DNA from: Alentia gelatinosa
Lineage: Eukaryota > Annelida > Polychaeta > Phyllodocida > Polynoidae
Direction of reading: 5' to 3'
Assembly (NCBI GenBank): GCA_950022655.1
Contig: OX465583.1
Span: 64,694,306-64,758,305 of the forward strand
DNA: 64,000 bases
Under the pieces are notes generated by a model. That model saw only the letters and a program-made list of their open reading frames with translations, ran no database searches and was not told the origin of the DNA. A program made the position numbers and the translations under genes. Of this stretch, positions 33,126-43,690 are shown in pieces. Numbering within the stretch: the stretch's first letter is position 1; the number at the start of each line of letters is the position of its first letter.

Positions 33126-34050
33126 GTGATATACACATGCATGATTTATAATCCTGTTCACAATTGTTTTCCCTTCTAAACTTCTTATTCACCTGCGAAA
33201 TGCCACGAGCCTTTAAATTGATGATTCTTTCCCTCCACTACCATCACCCGATGTAGCAGATGCTATTCTATGGTGTATACGGGTTCTCTATTTACTGGAA
33301 TGGAGTCTGAATCTCAAGCTAATTGTAGACGGTATATAAACGGAATCTAGTGCTAATATGTGGGTACGTCAGATAGCGGTTAAAAATGAGTCTAGTCTGC
33401 AATATAAACACAAGACCCTTGCATAAGAGTGAACCGTCTCATTTCCTCTGCAGTGTTTTCCGAACACGCCCACAGTGACCCAGAGGGGATTTATGGCCAT
33501 AAAACAGCGGGAATAAATACGGAGGTCCATATGGTGGCAGGCCTCAGGCTTATTAAAAACTAGAGTCCAGCATCCTAGTTCTAGCCAGAGGGGCACCCTC
33601 GAATCTATTCTACTGTGTCGGAATCTGTCTACGATTAGAAGCCGACTCGATTTCAATCAGGCCCCCTAGCGGAAGGCATCCCGAAATGTCGCCTATAGCT
33701 GAGCGTAACGGTCCTGCCTCATTTGCACCCCGGTGGACGTCCCCCCGTAGGTGTCAGCATGCGAAATATCCGCAGAATCTACTCTCCCTGGGAGATCCCT
33801 TCACTGGGGCCTGGTGTCACTGATTGGATGCGCCTTTTGCAGATGAATTGTGGTTAGAACTGTGCACAGAATCTGATGAATTGTGGTTTAGAGTTAGCAA
33901 GAGGTGGAGGGAAAGGGCTCCTTAGGGGGAGTCTAGCCAATCTGTTAAGGTGTCTCCTCCCATCCCTTATAACACATTACAACACATGTGCACTGTTTTT
34001 AACCTAACTGTCTATACTACATTCTTTTAACTGTAGGACATGTGTACTAT
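33126..34050. other. Non-genic DNA
   Basis: No gene, repeat family or RNA identified. Confidence 0.4.
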
Positions 34051-34390
34051 TAAGGGAAAACGTAGTTAGTGAACTCGTAGCAATCGCCGTTCGAGGTTTG
34101 TCCCCTAAAATATGTCCCGATGCCAAAGGCGGAGGGACGTATTTTATTGGATAAAAGGCCGAGAACGGAGTCGCTATGGATTCACTCACTATGTTTTCTT
34201 CTTATTATTATTATTATCATTTTTATTATCATTACTAGAAACCTAAAAAACACGAACAAATGCCATTTTATATGCTTGCGAAATACACTATGGATAGAGT
34301 ACGCCTGAATAATCACTAAACCACATTGAACCCGAACATTATTCATACTGAACCCTTAACAGCGGGTAGTATTTCATCGACGTTCGGCCA
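34051..34390. repeat. Dispersed repeat, about 335 bp, copy 1
   Basis: Similar in order to 44470-44780: blocks aagggaaaacgtagttagtg, gatgccaaaggcggagggac, ccgagaacggagtcgctatg, a TAT/ATT-rich stretch, then gcgggtagtatttcatcgac. I estimate roughly three quarters identity by eye. No open frame is shared. Element class unknown. Confidence 0.65.
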
Positions 34391-35884
34391 CAGATGTACA
34401 ATAATGTGTGTTATGGCTCTGCATTTGAGTTTCCTCTAGATATTTATGCTTGTTTTGCGACACATGGACATCTCAAATAGTTGAAGGATGTCCTGTTGCT
34501 CCATTTGGCAGGCTCCCAACAGGATCGTTTGTGGTGAATACATACAGGCCTACTAAGTTACAATAATAAACCCTAGGTGCAGTAGAGTCAATATTCATTG
34601 TGGCTCTGTCGCGCATTTACAGTGTTATATTGGCGGGGAAAACGTTACTCTTATATTACTATACTTAAGCAGAAGGGCGAACTGAACTAAGGCGTACATG
34701 TGCACCATGCATATCTCATCTTATCCTAATACCAAATGTAAGTTACTATATAGCTGCTATATACTATCTAAACTTGCTCAAATCTTTGATTATGAACAAT
34801 CATTAAATGATTAGACACAATAGAAATAAAGTTCATCAAAGTATGTATCCTAGCTTCACTGACTGGCCCATGAATCCCAACAAGGAGGGTAGCCATGCGA
34901 TGCAGGGACTGGAGCCAGTCTATATCCTATCCTATCTCAACTGTGTGACCATGATATCCAAGGTTAATTACTTGCAATAAAAAAAATGTATTTTCATCTG
35001 GAAAAAATCCGGTATTGACTTCTAGGTCTTAATATATCCAGTCAGATTAAGACAAAAAAATGGATATAAATAAACGGAAACTGTTTTCCCCATCCCATCC
35101 TTCCTTGAAATATTAAAAAAAATGTAGCCTGGCAGATTTCACCCGGCCCGGTCTACCCTCCCGGACACCACACAATGGTAGGGGTTGACAAAGTTCCGTT
35201 TTGAGAAGGGGTCCGCACTCGGCCCCACTCTGGAAACATTCACCTGTAGTGCCCGTGTATTGTGCTCCTAGTTTTTCCCAGCAATTGAGTTCGCCGCGTG
35301 TGAATATTCACTCCTAACATGAAGTATGGTTAATAGCGTACAGAACCCACCGCCTGCGGGGGGTGTAGGCGTGAGCGGCGCCAGTGATTTCAGCTTCTCA
35401 GAAGGGTGTTAGAGGCGGCGCGGGCGGGCACGGGACTTTTCTGGAGAGAAGGGTAGAAAATTGGGGTCTGGCTCAGGAGTGGCCAGTCATGGAGGGAGGT
35501 GTGAGGCACCCCGCCGGGGTTCTGTTAGGGCCCGCCAGGTGGTATTGTCCTTACCCATTGTCCGTGACACCCCTACACCAGCATCACCGGGCCAGGTGAG
35601 AACAGGGGTCAAAGGGTCACCCCCTGGTTCACAATCCAGCCCAAATTGTGATAAAATCTGAAATAACAATTTCCACTGCAACTCCAGGGACGGGTGTGTG
35701 TGTGTGTCTCAGGTGTAATTGGAGTTTAATGGCATTGTCAGTGAGCAAGAAGTGGCCAGCAATGGAGCAGTGTCAGTGGAGACCTGCCTCTTGACATGGA
35801 TGTCACGACTGTGAAATGAGCTACGGAGCCACCGCTATATTCTCAAGGAGAACCGCTCCGAGTAAAGTTAAATGGTTTATTAAT
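34391..35884. other. Non-genic DNA with inverted dispersed repeat and a GC patch
   Basis: 34740-34930 is the inverted copy of 29620-29800. 35140-35640 is GC-rich and carries overlapping open frames on both strands but no exon with acceptor and donor. A short TG run sits at 35696-35707. Confidence 0.5.
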
Positions 35885-36222
35885 CATTTACTATATACCC
35901 ATGCCATATATACTGTAAATACGCACCGTTTCGGCATATGATGTAAAAATACTGTACGGACCGCTGGTCCGTACACTAAAATACCTTGCCTTACACCTTG
36001 CCATACACGTTAATTGGTTGTTAAGCCAAATGAAATTGATTTTTTTTTAAATTTCGGGTATATAGTAAATATATAACGTCCAACCATGCTTGTACAAGTC
36101 ACAGAACTCGGTGATAATTTACCGTTTGTACGGAACTCTTCATAAATGCCTCGGTCCGTACGAACCGTAAATTACCATCTCGTTCTGTGAATTGTACAGC
36201 ATGGTCAGGACGTTCTATATAA
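35885..36222. mobile_element. Foldback element with GTCCGTAC palindromes, copy 2
   Basis: Collinear with 18048-18387, from tatatacccatgccatatat through gtacggaccgctggtccgta to gttctatata. The small palindrome is intact, while the left arm of the large palindrome has lost several bases of matching (ggaactcttcat where copy 1 has ggaccgaggcat). Confidence 0.8.
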
Positions 36223-36990
36223 GTATTGACCATAGACAGAGGTCTATGATTGTGGCCTGAAAGTGGAGGCCCATTCTGAAACCTCTTATCTATGTTATTA
36301 TCAGGTGGTATAATATACATACACTTATCCATATAGGATGTCATTTTTTCTCTCATTGTTGTATGACAGTGCCCTTAGCAATGGAGGTATGCCTTTAGGG
36401 CCTAATTAAAGTTCACCAGAGAGGTCTCATGGCCAGTTTCTATATCGTCTTTTGTGGCGCTGCATAAGACAATGGCACTTACCGATTTGTTCAATTGTAA
36501 GTGCATGTTTTAGTCTTCTGCTGTTTGTTGCCTTAAGAAGGCATGTTTTGCCATAGATGTGAACATAATGAAAATTTAGGGGAGAGAAAGGGCGAATTCT
36601 GATAATGTAAGTTTTATCGTGTGGTAATGGTTTTTCAATAATAGATAGACCAAACTTGACTTCAAATCCGACAGGTTAATTGATTATAATGCATACATTA
36701 TGTGCCTTTCGTAGTCCAGTGTATTCGCATCGTATACATTTTAATGCGCCTTACGATTCACTATACAAAGCACGATTGCATTGAATTGAAAGGGCGTTGG
36801 GGTGTAGCGGAAGGTCTGAATCCTGCATCGGTGTTTGGTGGATTCTAGGCCTAAAAGGAAGGGCCTAATTCTACTGGGCTCCCAACACACTACGACAAGT
36901 GTTCCGACATGCTTTTGAGGAACTACGACACAAAATTGTCAATCTTTTGACACAGCTACAATGTGGGAATTTAGTGTTGTACTCTGACAC
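36223..36990. other. Non-genic DNA; disrupted repeat around the SINE
   Basis: Mostly nothing recognised. From 36878 a block with gacaagtgttccgacatgct resembles 21397-21480 and resumes after the SINE (37323-37400, catgtcggaatgtgtcagaa), implying that the SINE landed inside an older inverted-repeat element. Confidence 0.45.
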
Positions 36991-37312
36991 CTGGGGGTGG
37001 GGAGTTAGTTCAGTGGTTAGAGCACCGGACTTGTAATCCCAAGGTTGTAGGACTTTGTGGGTTTGAGTCCCACCCCCCAGCAGTGGTAGATTTACTGCTA
37101 TATCAAAGGCCAATCCTTCTCATACCATGTCTATGTGGTGTGGGAAGTAAAATAACTCTCACCTCTTTTAATTGTGGGAAGTAAAAAAAACTCTCACCTC
37201 GGTAAATGTGTAGGGTGAGATTTCTACCTAAATTCATCACATAGATTCGGTCAAAACCAATACAAGTCTAATAGAACGTATTGGACGTTAAACTACCAAA
37301 ACAAACAAACAA
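36991..37312 (+). mobile_element. tRNA-derived SINE, copy 3, with target duplication
   Basis: Box A (gagttagttcagtgg) and box B (ggtttgagtcc) head, the conserved body, and an (AAAC)n tail. A perfect 10-bp duplication, actctgacac, flanks it at 36981-36990 and 37313-37322. The tRNA-like anticodon region reads cttgtaa, most like tRNA-Thr(UGU), but the assignment is weak. Confidence 0.92.
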
Positions 37313-37322
37313 ACTCTGACAC

Positions 37323-38169
37323 AGATTTTTCCAACCTTCTGACACTGCTACGATGCATGGATTTTGATTTGTAGCCATGTCGGAATGTGTCAGAAGCAGT
37401 GGGTGCCTGGCTTAATGTAAGTAGTCAACGATAACGTTTCCCCAATACCCTGTAGTGCAAAGTCTACCTTGAATTATGATGAGAAATTAGATACTACTGT
37501 ATCTTTCCTTTGTCGGCTACGTATTGAATACTTGGTTTGGTCTAGTGCTATGTATAAACAAATAAAGTTTACATGTATAAGTATAAATATGAGGTTCCTT
37601 TATGTTAAGTTCCGCCATCTTCAACAAGTGTGAGATTTGGATGACAAGAGAATTAGAAAGACAGCCAAAGGTAGATTAGACAACTACTCTTGGTCGTATT
37701 GGATTATACATGTACCAAGCGATGGGGACAAAATATGTGATCATATCCCTTGAACAGATTTAGTCTAGTGGGGACTGGTCTAGATATCAGGATGACCTTA
37801 GAGGCGAGTCACCGTGTGGCAGGTTGTGCCTGTCATACTCAGAGCCACAAATGTCTCTCCACATATCATCATTTGACGTAGTATCTAACCTCACTGCTCT
37901 CTATAACTATTTGATGGTCGATATGAAAAATCAGCTGATAGTTTTTGCCAATACATCCATGATATCGTTGGTGATAAAATACATGATGATATCTTCTTTC
38001 TATGTACGTAGTATAAAGATGAGATTCGCGGTAGCTTTCATTGATGCTGCAGTTGTTTATCAGAAACATCTATTGATGAAGATCATCGTGTGAAAATAGA
38101 CTCAGTATCAGTTTAATCTATAGTCACGCGTACCTGCACTATGCCATGTCTACATTTTATACTGTGCAT
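37323..38169. other. Non-genic DNA
   Basis: Apart from the end of the element disrupted by the SINE, nothing is recognised. The 89-codon frame at 37824-38093 is AT-rich and unsupported. Confidence 0.4.
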
Positions 38170-39095
38170 GTGTGTATATACAATATTGACTGATTTCAGA
38201 TACAAGAGGCCGTATGCTCCGAGGGGTTGATGCGTAGTAATATCCGAGTCCATACGATACTACTGCGCAGAGTCAACTCCAAGGATCATACAACCGCTTT
38301 TATCTGAAGCCAGTCTATATTGTATTTATTATCCAACTTTTCCTGACAAGTAGGGGACCTAAATTATTCATCTTGGGTATGCATTATTTTTCATATGCAT
38401 AATTTTCGGTATATGCCGGTATATATCACCGGTATATTTTGCAGCCGAGAGCATACAACACTCCCTAGGTGTTTTCTATGGACACTTTGTATTATGTGGA
38501 CATATATATCTGTATGCTCGGGGTGTGGTGATGCATATTACTTATGTGTTTTCTATGAACACTTTGTATTAGGTGGATATATCTGAATGCTCCGGGCATG
38601 GTGATACACACTCCCTATGTGTTTTCTATGTACACTTTGTATTAGGTGGATATATCTGAGTGTTCCGGGTATGGTGATACACACTCCCTATATGTTTACT
38701 ATGGACACTTCATATTAGGTGGATATATCTGTATGCCCTTGGTATGGTGATACACAATCCCTATGTGTTTTATGGACAGTATGAATTAGGTGGATATATC
38801 TGTATTGCTCCGGGTATGATGATACACCCTCCCTATGTGTTTTCTATGTACACTTCATATTAGGTGGATATATCTGTATGCTCCGGGTATGGTGATACAC
38901 CCCCCCTACATGTTTTCTATGGACACATTTTATTCGGTGGATATATCTGTATGCTCTTGGTATGATGATACACCCCCCCCCCCCTATGTGTTTTCTATGG
39001 ACACTTTGTATTAGGTGGATATATCTGTATGCTCCGGGTATGATGATACATACTCCCTATGTGTTTTCTACAGACACGTTGCATTAGGTGGCTGC
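38170..39095. repeat. Composite repeat: hairpin, single-copy block and nine-unit 73-bp array
   Basis: Reverse orientation relative to 32757. A hairpin (about 38176-38320, cagatacaagaggccgtatg pairing with catacaaccgcttttatctg) is followed by the block tttcctgacaagta. After it come about nine tandem 73-bp units (ctccctatgtgttttctatg, gacactttgtattaggtgga, tatatctgtatgctccgggt, atggtgatacaca). One unit contains a C run near 38972-38984. It is the longest array of this family in the window. Confidence 0.88.
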
Positions 39096-39861
39096 GGGGT
39101 GTCAGCTCGACAGGGTGTTGGCGGCTACTGGTGTGATGGGAGCACATGAATGACATGCTGATGGGATGTAAAGGTCACGACCTCCACGGTGGAGGCTGTG
39201 TCGGGATGTATAATCAGACAGCGGGGATTAGACTCCCAGATACACCAGCCTCCAGTTCCTCATACACCACTGTGTGTAAACCCGTGTAATCTTATACCTA
39301 TCAGATACGATCATGATACATGTACTATTTATACACCAATCTATAACCAGCGTGATTTCACACGTGAAGATTCGAGTATGAGTCTACTTTGAATACACTG
39401 GTTTCAGATACATGCGGCCATAATCTCAGAAGACTAGACGCGTAGTAATATCCGAGCGAGTGCGAAGATATCACAGAGGTTCCCTCCATAGTATAAGTTG
39501 ATATGTAATAAGTATACTTGTCAAGAGCATTGCCTTTTCTATATAGAGACGATGATGTATGTAGCCCTAATGTATGTGTCGTTTAAAACCACTGTGTTTC
39601 AGGGTTATGAAAATAAATACATGTATGCTGAGATCAGGAAATTTATATAAACTCACTGTTTGGATCGAGCTCTGACCCTAAACTTAAATAGGTTTCTGAA
39701 TTCATCTCACCCGTTACATTGACTAATTTGCTAACATTTGTGACATAATCCCACATTGAGTATTTCTTTCTTAAATTCTCCACGGACATTGAGTCCGAGT
39801 ACCATATGTTAAGTCTATGTGGAAAAATACCAGGGTGAGATAAATTTTGGTAGAGAACCCT
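39096..39861. other. Non-genic DNA with dispersed repeat copies
   Basis: 39400-39480 is a truncated composite-family hairpin. 39630-39850 is a foldback-family piece (gatcgagctctgaccctaaac and ttctgaattcatctcacccg). No gene is seen. Confidence 0.5.
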
Positions 39862-40598
39862 ATACATGAATATAAACTTTCTATATAGTTCGGTTTAGAA
39901 CCCTATACCTGAACCTAGACCTTGTATATAGTTTGGTAGAGAACCCTATAAGTGTATATAGACTCTGTATATAGTTTGGTAGAGAACCCTATACGTCAAT
40001 ATAGGTTTTGTACATAGTTTGGTAAAGAACCCTAAACATGAATATAAATTTTCTATATAGTTTGGTTTAGAACCCTATACCTGAAACTAGACTTTGTATA
40101 TAGTTTGGTAGAGAACCCAATAAGTGTATATAGACTTTGTATATAGTTTGGTAGAGAACCTTATACATGAATATAGACTTTGCATATAGTTTGGTAGAGA
40201 ACCTTATAAATGAATATAGACTTTGTATATTGTTTGGTAGAGAACCCTATAAGTGAATATAGACTCTGTATATAGTTTGGTAGAGAACCTTATACATGAA
40301 TATAGACTTTGTATATAGTTTGGTAGAGAACCTTATAAATGAATATAGACTTTGTATATAGTTTGGTAGAGAACCTTATAAATGAATATAGACTTTGTAT
40401 ATAGTTTGGTAGAGAACCCTATAAGTGTATATAGACTCTGTATATAGTTTGGTAGACAACCCTATACGTGTATATAGACCTTCTATATATTTTGGTAGAG
40501 AACCCTATACGTGTATATAGACTTTGTATATAGTTTGGTAGAGAACCATATACGTCAATATAAACTCTGTATATAATTTGATAGAGAACCCTATACGA
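39862..40598. repeat. 43-bp minisatellite
   Basis: About 17 copies of agtttggtagagaaccctat, aagtgtatatagactttgta and tat. The units are very regular, with local sub-variants (cctata against cttata). Confidence 0.93.
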
Positions 40599-40609
40599 GT
40601 ATATAACTC

Positions 40610-42060
40610 GTGCCCTGCCGTCATGCACGGAATGTGCAGTAGCAGCCCCTATACATTCCCCCTGACTCAGCCCACGTACCCATCCTTCCCATACACACCA
40701 CCGCGTACCACTCAGTTAGTGACAGCGGCTTGGGTTTCGCCGACTCATTCCCACCAAGACCTGTCCTCCCATCACTCTTCCCGAATAATCCGCCGAGTAG
40801 CATGGGCCCCGTCCGGCGGGCGGGCACGGCGGGCGGGCGGGGGCTTTGAAGGCCTGGGCATGTTTGTGTGGCCCCCGGCCGGGCCCTGACATCCCATTGT
40901 AAAGGTCGCACCGACAAACGGACACCAATTTATTCTTCAATCAGCACCCTGACCCCGGACCACCGCCATATTTGCCCACAACTTAATATACTTCTGGGTG
41001 CTGCTGCCTCCGCTCGCGGGCCCACTACCATCGCCTGGCTCCATACAGGGATGGGAACGGGCGGGGCGGCTAGAGGCCTCTAACATCCTTCATTATATAA
41101 GAACAAATTACCAAATGGGCCAGAGGGCTTTGGGGCAAACTAATAACGGCACCGAGGCCGTGGCAAAGCCGCCCGGGTCATTCCCGGAATCGATTCGGGG
41201 CAGGCGGGGTCTTTGCAGTTGATGCAATGCAATATGTGGGGAATTTGAATCATTTGGTGGCCAGATTCTCTGGGATTGACCCACCCCCGTGTGCGCTGCG
41301 GCCGATGGTCAGTTTGGCTGTAACCTCCCAATGTGATTGTTGATTCCCTCGTTGGAGCCCCCCTCGCCCTGGTTAACCTTGATTTGCCCTTGAGACCCCC
41401 GGAGTCGCGGCCCCCATTCCCCTGCCCCTTGCTAAACACCCCATTTGGCTTGGGCACTTGGTGTGATGAGGGTTAAGAATAGCAGAATACCTGTAGAGTC
41501 CTCTTTATCACCTGAGAAGCGAGCACCTCATCCATTCATTAAGGCCCCACACCCGGAGCAGCTCACCGCACCAAAAGCGAGGGACCGTGTGAGAAATGGC
41601 GAGTCCATTGGGGGCGGAGCGGCATGTTTAGGATGGTTAACCCGGGCCGTGGAGGGCCAGGCCCCGGTCAGGACCCGGGCCCCGGGCCGCTCATAGATAA
41701 CACTCAATGCTTTCCCGGTTACACTTTCAGCGCATGTCAGCGCCCGTCACTTCCGCCCATACCTCATCGCACGCCCGCCGCCAACACGCATGCGTAGCCG
41801 CGAGTACTCCGCCAGGGGGCCGGCAATGTGAACGGACGGCAGGAACAGGAACTACTGGTCATACTGTACCACCCCCACCACACCACCACACCACACCACC
41901 ACACCTTGCGTGCCTCACACTACCCCACGCCGCCTCAACCACAATTGACTTTAAAAACCAACCCCTGGGCGGGCTTTCACTCGCCCCACTCTCCCGACTC
42001 GCCCATTGCCCCGGCTGCGTGACGCCCCAATTGGCCCGCCTGACCCTATTCTGTTGATCA
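40610..42060. other. GC-rich, CpG-rich island in the inferred intron
   Basis: A 1.4-kb block much richer in G and C than its surroundings, with ggcgggcggggg-type runs and many CpG. Several overlapping short open frames exist on both strands, none with convincing acceptor and donor pairs. It could be a promoter or CpG island, a regulatory region, or contain unrecognised exons. I see no evidence choosing between these. Confidence 0.45.
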
Positions 42061-42913
42061 TCACTGGGGAATAGGCAAAAAGTGACCAGCAAATTTGTGC
42101 AGCTCGCCTTACTAGTGACCCCCATACAAAGTGGTGATTTTGTGTATGAGCCTAACGGAATGATGTGGACGCTGCACTGACCGTACTGACCTCTTGATTG
42201 ACTAAGTGTGACCCTCATAGCCAATGTTAAAGGCGTGTATTTATGGCCTGCCCAGCCTCATGTCATGGTAGGTGGTCATCAATGATAGGGAGTCGAGCTA
42301 GGCTTGATGGACTCGGCCACTAAACCTGTGTGAATTATGCAAAGCCTCAATGTGTTGATGTGGGTTTTCAAACTTCACATTGTATGTTGTGGCATTGGTT
42401 TATAGTTAATGGAACTACTCCAGGTGTTTTGTTTTCTAAAGCTCTTTTCTGCCAGAGCGGGCATCCCTCCATGTTTTGTACCCTAAACTGGCTCCAGTCT
42501 CTGCATCCTATGGTTACCCCTCCACCTACCCTAACCCTCCTTGCTGGGATACAGGCATTATTGTACCTGTCGGAGGAAGGATACATATTGTAATGCATTT
42601 AGTTTGAGTAGTTTGAGTGGAGTATCCCGCATTTAGGAAATCTGATGTTTTATATCTGATGGGAGTCCTGCTTCCCTGACTTTCTGTGATGTCTGTAGTG
42701 GAAAAAAACAAACGCAATGTAAACAATTATATGAAATTGAGTGATGTTTAGATTTTATCCTACCCTGTCACATGTTTTTGACTTCATATGTCATCCGTGG
42801 TATCTTATGGCATGACCGTGGCATACAGTCACACTATGTTAAGTCTATGGAGATTCACATAAGGGGTATGATAGATAACGCTACATGATGTACATCTACT
42901 TCGCCCATTGCAG
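42061..42913. other. Intronic DNA with dispersed repeats
   Basis: 42480-42600 is a partial copy of the 29620-29800 repeat; 42730-42870 matches 23935-24240. The segment ends with tctacttcgcccattgcag, the acceptor for the next exon. Confidence 0.5.
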
Positions 42914-43130
42914 AGTCGTCGATCGACACTCACCAGCTCGGTCAGCGATGTCTCCTCTCTCAGCGACGACGACTCAATAGACGACCTCCTGGAGGACGTG
43001 GACACTGACGCCATGCCCCACCCCGGAGGAGGCATTGAAGGGCGCCCGCCCCTCGCCCTCACCCGCACCCTCACCCTGGCCGAGTTCTACGCCCCCAGCC
43101 CCAGCCCGCAGCTCCTGCGACGACCTGGAG
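42914..43130 (+). CDS. Putative internal exon 2 of the host gene, acidic serine-rich
   Basis: 217 bp between acceptor ctacttcgcccattgcag and donor ctggag, gtatgt. It starts phase 0 and ends phase 1. The frame is strongly GC-rich at third positions. The product has a Ser/Asp-rich N-terminal part (SSVSDVSSLSDDDSIDDLLE, about residues 8-27), then a Gly/Pro segment and TRTLTLAEFYAPSPSP near the end. These are features of disordered linker or scaffold regions with possible kinase sites. The incoming phase fits the exon at 19139-19281 and the outgoing phase fits 56728-57542. The family is not recognised. Part of the exon is duplicated downstream. Confidence 0.62.
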
Positions 43131-43231
43131 GTATGTTTATTAGACTCTGCTCGCACGACCCATATACGTTGCTTAAAAGTTGGAGTGGTCAGATATAGAC
43201 TTCCAGCGTGCTGCAAAAAAACACTGAATTG

Positions 43232-43319
43232 CGCCCGCCCATCACCCCCACCCGCACCCTCACCCTGGCCGAGTTCTATGCCCCCAGGCCCAGCCCCCAG
43301 CCTCTGCGGCGATCAGGAG
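43232..43319 (+). pseudogene. Partial tandem duplicate of exon 2
   Basis: Corresponds to 43043-43130, offset by exactly 189 bp, together with part of the following intron. The homologous frame stays open (TRTLTLAEFYAPRPSPQ and so on), and the intron after it repeats the tttattagactctgctcg block. The donor GT is changed (ggag, gaaggt) and no acceptor precedes the copy, so it is probably not spliced in as such. Confidence 0.6.
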
Positions 43320-43439
43320 GAAGGTTTATTAGACTCTGCTCGTAAACGCTATATACGTTGCTTGAAGGTTAGAGCGGTCACATAGACTTGCTGCAAAGCT
43401 CCAGTTCTATGAGCACTCCGCTCTTTTATGTGTCCTTAT

Positions 43440-43690
43440 TAGAGCATACTCGGGCAAGCTATATACGTTGCTTAAAGGTTAGAGTGGTCACATATATAGA
43501 CTTCCACCGTGCTGCAAAAAAAAACCTATTCTTTCACTATCTGTGTGCTATTCAATGTGATATTGGGAAAGGAGCAGGGTGCCAGTGTCTCAGGGTCTTA
43601 AGAGGCGTGCCCAGCTGACAATGACTACGCACTGTGATTGGTTAAGAAAATGACCAACTTAGTTATGACGTAGCTGTGCTGACGACACGT
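43440..43690. repeat. Dispersed repeat of about 190 bp, copy 1
   Basis: Blocks ttaaaggttagagtggtcac, catgctgcaaaaaaaa-like, ctttcactatctgtg, gggaaaggagcagggtgcca and aggcgtgcccagctgac recur in the same order at 49675-49880 and 50820-51005. The front part also recurs at 43150-43225 and 43345-43400 inside the exon-2 duplication. Class unknown; no tRNA-like head is seen. Confidence 0.65.

Noticed and set aside
38455..39095. CRISPR-like regular array
   Set aside because: Units are contiguous and similar throughout with no unique spacers, and the genome is animal; it is a minisatellite within a composite repeat.
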